In this document: in pieces, positions 34,752-37,975 of the stretch
How the letters are laid out: each line of letters starts with the position of its first letter
Position numbering within the stretch: the first letter of the stretch is position 1
NCBI GenBank assembly: GCA_022775765.1
Contig: JALFKC010000039.1
Location: forward strand, 1 to 37,975
Reading direction: 5' to 3'
DNA length: 37,975 bases
Source of the DNA: Campylobacter sp.
GTDB lineage: Bacteria; Campylobacterota; Campylobacteria; Campylobacterales; Campylobacteraceae
Translations under genes and position numbers: made by a program
The notes under the pieces: model-generated
Told to the model about the DNA's origin: nothing
The model's database searches: none
What the model saw: only the letters and a program-made list of their open reading frames with translations

Positions 34752-35183
34752 ATGCCAAAAACCAAACTTCCCATCTCTATTAGCGAAATGGGCGAAGCTA
34801 AAATCAAAGTAGTAGCTATGCCACGCGACACCAATCCATCAGGCAATGTCTTTGGTGGCTGGATACTTTCCAACATTGACCTAGCTGGTGCAGTTACCGC
34901 TAGAGAGCTCTCACCTGAACGCGTCGTAACTATCTCAATGAAAGAGGTTGTATTCAAAGAGCCTGTATTTAGGGGCGATCTCATCTCGTGCTATACCAAA
35001 ATCATTCGCATTGGTATTACATCTATCACTATCATAGTAGAAGTTATCGCAGAACGCATTAGCCCTGATGGCACTAAGATTTGCGTCCCAGTTACTACAG
35101 CTGAGGTTACATATGTCAGCGTTGATAAGGCTGGCAACAAAAAACCAATCGATCCCGCTCTCAAAAAATCTTATGGTTTTTAG
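34752..35183 (+). CDS. Acyl-CoA thioesterase, hotdog fold (YciA-like)
   Basis: The 143-residue protein is a single hotdog domain with the thioesterase motif NPSGNVFGGWILSNIDLAGA, carrying the Asn and Asp residues of the YciA/BACH group. The later strand has VVFKEPVFRGDLISCY. Such enzymes hydrolyse acyl-CoAs in the cytoplasm, often controlling membrane lipid or CoA balance. AAAGGA lies 8 bases before the ATG. The upstream 213 bases show no gene. A strong terminator follows about 90 bases after its stop. The specific chain-length preference is unknown. Confidence 0.9.
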   Translation: MPKTKLPISISEMGEAKIKVVAMPRDTNPSGNVFGGWILSNIDLAGAVTARELSPERVVTISMKEVVFKEPVFRGDLISCYTKIIRIGITSITIIVEVIAERISPDGTKICVPVTTAEVTYVSVDKAGNKKPIDPALKKSYGF

Positions 35184-35271
35184 TCATCATTACCGATCAT
35201 TTACCGATACTATATATAATTTCATCAGCTAAATTAAGTTAAGCTAATACACATAGACTCCTTTCGAAATC

Positions 35272-35298
35272 GCCTTGCTTCTTAGCAAGGCTTTTTTT
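35272..35298 (+). terminator. Strong rho-independent terminator after the thioesterase gene
   Basis: A perfect 8-base stem (gccttgct / agcaaggc) with a TCTT loop is followed by seven T. It separates the thioesterase gene from the porin. Confidence 0.9.
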
Positions 35299-35464
35299 AT
35301 CTCAAATTCTTATTTAAACTTCGCTAAAATACCATTTTTTGGCTATTTTTGGTTAATGCTCGGTAAAGATTTGGCAATATTACAGTAAATTTTATAAATT
35401 TTTAAGCTAAATATATAGCTTTTTATGTTAAGATTACACCATCATTTCAATAAAGGAGATTCAA

Positions 35465-36670
35465 ATGAAATTAGTTAAACTTAGTTTAGTAGCTGCTTTA
35501 GCTGCTGGTGCTCTTAGCACTACCGCTTTTGCTGCTCCTATGGATGAGGTTATCAAAGATATCGATGTATCTGGTTACACAAGACTTAGATATACAAGCG
35601 ATTCTTATGATGATTGGGAAGGAAAAACAAATAAAAATAACTCTAAATGGAATTTCAGAGGTGTATTAAATTTCCAAGCTAAAATCGATGACAACTTTTT
35701 CTCTGTTATCAGCCTAAGATACCAAGATGACGACAACGCACAAAGCAGAAGTGGTTTTAAAGTTGGAACAAACGATAGCAATGATGGTGAGATAGAGCTA
35801 TACCAAGCTTTATTTGGATTTAACTACTATGGCACAACCGTTACCGTTGGTAGACAAGTCCTTGGCACATTCTTTACAGATGATATGGTGGGTGATGGTA
35901 TCAAGATACTAAATACCGATATTGAAGGCTTAACTCTAGCAGCATTGTGGATGGATTCACTTCAAGAAGATGATGAAGATGCTAGTGCAATACTTGTAGC
36001 TAATTCTTTCCAAAACAATAAAAGAGTTGTAGACCACAACCTTTATGGTGCAGCTATTATAGGTAGCTATGACCCAGTTAGCTTCCAACTATGGTATGCT
36101 TATCTTGAAGATGTTACCAGCCTATTTGCAGTTGAACTAGCGGGTAATTTTGATATCACTGATGATTTTAGTCTTGGCTTAAAAGGTCAATTTGCACTTT
36201 CAAGTATGGATAGCGATTGGGAAAAAATTGATGTAACTGATTCAACCTTCTGGGGAATTGAAGCGAGCACTAAAGTTAGTTGGTTTGACTTCTCTGCTGG
36301 TTATTTGAACTATGAAGCAGATCACGATACTGATCTTGGTCTAGTATCTCTTGAAGATCAAGGTAGTTTCCTAGATCCAGGCGAAGAGTTAAATGACTAC
36401 ACACTATTTAAAGGTGAAAACTGGTTTTGGTATGTTACAGCTGGCGTTACTATCCCTGATACTGGTGTAAGAATTGGTGTTGATTATGTAGATGGTGAGA
36501 GAACTTTGAAAGGCAAAGACTATGACGCATCTGAAATCGTGGGTAGAGTTGAATACGCTCACAGCAAAAAGCTTAAATTCAAAACATGGTATTCACATGT
36601 TGAAGATGAAATTTATGGCAAAGATGCTGAACATGATAGATTTAGATTTGAGGCTAAATACTCATTCTAA
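35465..36670 (+). CDS. porA: Major outer membrane protein (MOMP) porin
   Basis: This is the Campylobacter MOMP, a trimeric beta-barrel porin and usually the most abundant outer membrane protein. The 401-residue precursor has a 23-residue signal peptide ending in TTAFA, followed by APMDEVIKDIDVSGYTRLRY, close to the known MOMP N-terminus. GLTLAALWMDS and NLYGAAIIGSYDP match conserved strands, and the last residue is Phe (EAKYSF), as in outer membrane porins. Loops are Asp-rich. AAAGGAG precedes the ATG and a perfect terminator follows. It is transcribed alone; a TAAGAT at 35429-35434 may be its -10. Confidence 0.93.
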   Translation: MKLVKLSLVAALAAGALSTTAFAAPMDEVIKDIDVSGYTRLRYTSDSYDDWEGKTNKNNSKWNFRGVLNFQAKIDDNFFSVISLRYQDDDNAQSRSGFKVGTNDSNDGEIELYQALFGFNYYGTTVTVGRQVLGTFFTDDMVGDGIKILNTDIEGLTLAALWMDSLQEDDEDASAILVANSFQNNKRVVDHNLYGAAIIGSYDPVSFQLWYAYLEDVTSLFAVELAGNFDITDDFSLGLKGQFALSSMDSDWEKIDVTDSTFWGIEASTKVSWFDFSAGYLNYEADHDTDLGLVSLEDQGSFLDPGEELNDYTLFKGENWFWYVTAGVTIPDTGVRIGVDYVDGERTLKGKDYDASEIVGRVEYAHSKKLKFKTWYSHVEDEIYGKDAEHDRFRFEAKYSF

Positions 36671-36683
36671 TTACTCTTATTAT

Positions 36684-36708
36684 AAAGGCGGAGCTTTCCG
36701 CCTTTTTT
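36684..36708 (+). terminator. Rho-independent terminator after the porin gene
   Basis: A perfect 9-base stem (aaaggcgga / tccgccttt) with a GCTT loop runs into a T6 tract. It begins 13 bases after the porin stop. Confidence 0.92.
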
Positions 36709-36800
36709 AAATTTTATAACCTGAATTTTTATCTCACTTTAGTTAGTTGTTATCTATTTTATGCTAATATCTAATTTTATTTATTTGCTAGGAAATTTTT

Positions 36801-37343
36801 ATGAAAAAAACTCTATTTATGTCACTACTACTTATCTCATCTATATTTGCAGTAGATGACTATATCATAGAACTTAAGGGCAAAACCCCTGAAGAGATTG
36901 AAGCTATCACCAAAGAGTTAGAGACTAAAGACCCAAGTGCCACTATCAACAAAAAGGTGCAAAAAGATGGTAGATTTTTGGGTGTTGGACTTGACAAAAC
37001 TATTGATTATACCGCAGATACTGGTAAAAAGATCTATGACGCAGAGTGCAAAAGGTGCCATGGAGAAAATGGTGAAAAACGCTCATATCCAACTGCTGAA
37101 AGGTTATCTCAAATGAGTGCCAAAGACATCTATGACTCATTTAGACTATACGCAATTGACCCGAGTTATGGCGGAAGCTCAAGGATGGTTATGCAAACAA
37201 TTTCAAGTAAAATTATGTCAAAAGATTTGGGTTATATAATTGCCTATCTTAAGGGTGAAGAGTTTGCCACTATCGCAAACGATGAAGCGTATAATACAGA
37301 AATCCAAACCGAACCAACCGAACAAGGCTCATACATTAGATGA
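36801..37343 (+). CDS. Periplasmic mono-haem c-type cytochrome
   Basis: The 180-residue precursor has a signal peptide (KKTLFMSLLLISSIFA) and one haem-binding CKRCH motif near residue 95. Met residues further on, such as in SSRMVMQTISSKIMS, could provide the axial ligand. The region before the haem motif has an acidic helical stretch of unknown role. It is probably a soluble periplasmic electron carrier or a subunit of a terminal reductase; no partner gene is next to it. AGGAA lies before the ATG. A hairpin with gggg/cccc outer pairs follows at 37421-37455. Confidence 0.87.
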   Translation: MKKTLFMSLLLISSIFAVDDYIIELKGKTPEEIEAITKELETKDPSATINKKVQKDGRFLGVGLDKTIDYTADTGKKIYDAECKRCHGENGEKRSYPTAERLSQMSAKDIYDSFRLYAIDPSYGGSSRMVMQTISSKIMSKDLGYIIAYLKGEEFATIANDEAYNTEIQTEPTEQGSYIR

Positions 37344-37420
37344 ATTTAGCATTCCCAGCTCAGCTTGGATTTAAATTGTTTATCCTTCATTAATGACCTA
37401 TTTAAATAAAATATGGCTTA

Positions 37421-37455
37421 GGGGCTAACTCACATACTAAATAGTATGCTACCCC
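37421..37455 (+). terminator. Possible hairpin terminator after the cytochrome gene
   Basis: An inner perfect hairpin catact-aaat-agtatg (37433-37448) is enclosed by gggg (37421-37424) and cccc (37452-37455), with unequal side loops. A short T5 tract comes 8 bases later. It is a less regular terminator than the two around the porin gene. Confidence 0.35.
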
Positions 37456-37532
37456 AGTCACATTTTTGCTTAACTACGCTGATACTGTCTTGAATTGTTT
37501 ATTTGCAAAATAAGTTTTTATTTCAAACAATC

Positions 37533-37567
37533 GCGGATGTTTGCGTAAGCAAACTACTATCCGTCGC
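37533..37567. repeat. Imperfect inverted repeat upstream of the ribbon-helix-helix gene
   Basis: gtttgc (37539-37544) pairs with gcaaac (37549-37554) around gtaa. An outer cggat pairs with atccg (37559-37563) across a one-sided bulge. The segment is much richer in GC than its surroundings. It could be an operator or a remnant of an element; I cannot tell. Confidence 0.3.
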
Positions 37568-37584
37568 GTCGGTCGGGGTTAGAG

Positions 37585-37736
37585 GTTGGTCGTAAAATAC
37601 CAGAGCCTTATGATGAAAATAAAAAAGTGCGTGTAAATGTGAGCCTATCACAAAAAATCTAGATGCGATTGATAGTGTTAGCAAAAACCGCTCGGCATTT
37701 TTAGAAGAAGCTGTGAATATGACTTTAAAAAATTAA
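37585..37736 (+). pseudogene. Ribbon-helix-helix protein gene with a frameshift in an A6 tract
   Basis: The first part reads GRKIPEPYDENKKVRVNVSL and then SQK, and stops at a TAG after an A6 tract at 37652-37657. One more A would continue it as LDAIDSVSKNRSAFLEEAVN to the TAA at 37734-37736. Together they form a typical ribbon-helix-helix unit: a beta strand VRVNVSL, then two helices with RSAF at the turn. Such proteins are antitoxins or small regulators. No ATG is visible at the 5' end, which may also be damaged. No toxin gene is recognised beside it. Confidence 0.62.
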
Positions 37737-37852
37737 ACTATAATTAAGCAAGTAAAATTCACAAAATACTGAATTTGCTAATTTTCAATCTAATTTATTT
37801 ATTATAAGCTACTAAAATCATAAATGAATTTTAAAAATTTATCAACTCCAAG

Positions 37853-37888
37853 CAATTCATCTTCCGCTTCTATAAGCAAGATGAATTG
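37853..37888. repeat. Strong stem-loop with 11 + 4 paired bases
   Basis: caattcatctt (37853-37863) pairs perfectly with aagatgaattg (37878-37888). Inside it gctt pairs with aagc around a CTAT loop, leaving only a CC bulge. No T-run follows on either strand. The minus strand across it is open in two frames for about 20-35 codons without a good start, so it may also be the end of a remnant gene. Confidence 0.5.
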
Positions 37889-37975
37889 TCTCTGAATGTC
37901 TAATAGTATTAATTAGCATTTAGTTGAATTTGTTATAAACTCATTGTGCAAGCAGAATATGATAAAAATTTACAT

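Noticed and set aside
1-37975. Poly-G/C phase-variable tracts of the usual Campylobacter kind
   Set aside because: I looked for long G or C runs and saw none of the length seen in known contingency genes. The only slippage candidates are the TA tract in the DUF1643 gene and the A6 tract in the ribbon-helix-helix gene.
1-37975. CRISPR array or prophage
   Set aside because: No regularly spaced direct repeats and no phage structural genes were seen. The recombinase and TnpB are fully explained by the IS607 element.

Overview
The window looks like chromosomal DNA of a Campylobacter species. It is AT-rich with TTG and GTG starts. It carries a Campylobacter-type major outer membrane porin (MOMP), and the stretch mobA, pldA, NFACT gene, cdsA, dxr, tsaD resembles the gene neighbourhood I recall from Campylobacter jejuni. 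The exact species cannot be fixed from the sequence. No rRNA, CRISPR array or prophage was seen.

Layout. (1) 0.2-7.1 kb, minus strand: class Ia ribonucleotide reductase nrdB, a three-domain glutathione protein (gamma-glutamylcyclotransferase-like + GshA + ATP-grasp GshB), a six-helix membrane protein, pcm and a FUSC-family membrane protein. (2) 7.2-8.0 kb: a decayed terC-family gene. (3) 8.2-13.6 kb, minus strand: a tight operon leuC-mobA-pldA-gntP-glycerate kinase, probably ended by a hairpin at 8093-8120. (4) 13.6-20.4 kb, plus strand: NFACT/RqcH-like gene, cdsA, dxr, uraA, tsaD, a Sel1-repeat secreted protein and a cysteine hydrolase, mostly overlapping or closely spaced. (5) 20.5-23.75 kb: a gene graveyard on the minus strand holding broken mmgE/prpD, aspA, DUF1643 and macrodomain genes. 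(6) 23.8-31.6 kb: ybaK and a radical SAM/SPASM gene; the minus-strand block rpsT-prfA-winged-helix gene; then the plus-strand run glmM, lspA, TM2 protein, thioredoxin-like, hemJ and nhaA. (7) 31.7-34.5 kb: tRNA-Val(GAC), then a RelE/ParE-type toxin-antitoxin locus whose toxin gene is split by a complete IS607-family element (serine recombinase tnpA + tnpB). Removing the element at a GG dinucleotide rejoins the toxin frame exactly. (8) 34.7-37.98 kb: hotdog thioesterase, MOMP porin, cytochrome c, a frameshifted ribbon-helix-helix gene and a strong hairpin near the end.

Main points of interest: the single-chain fusion of a putative glutathione-degrading domain to a complete glutathione synthesis enzyme, one base downstream of nrdB; the IS607 insertion into a toxin gene, with a TnpB whose catalytic residues are intact and whose predicted guide would read into the rest of that toxin gene; the antitoxin whose expected ATG reads ATA; and a macrodomain-DUF1643 gene pair whose second gene would be restored by adding one TA dinucleotide.
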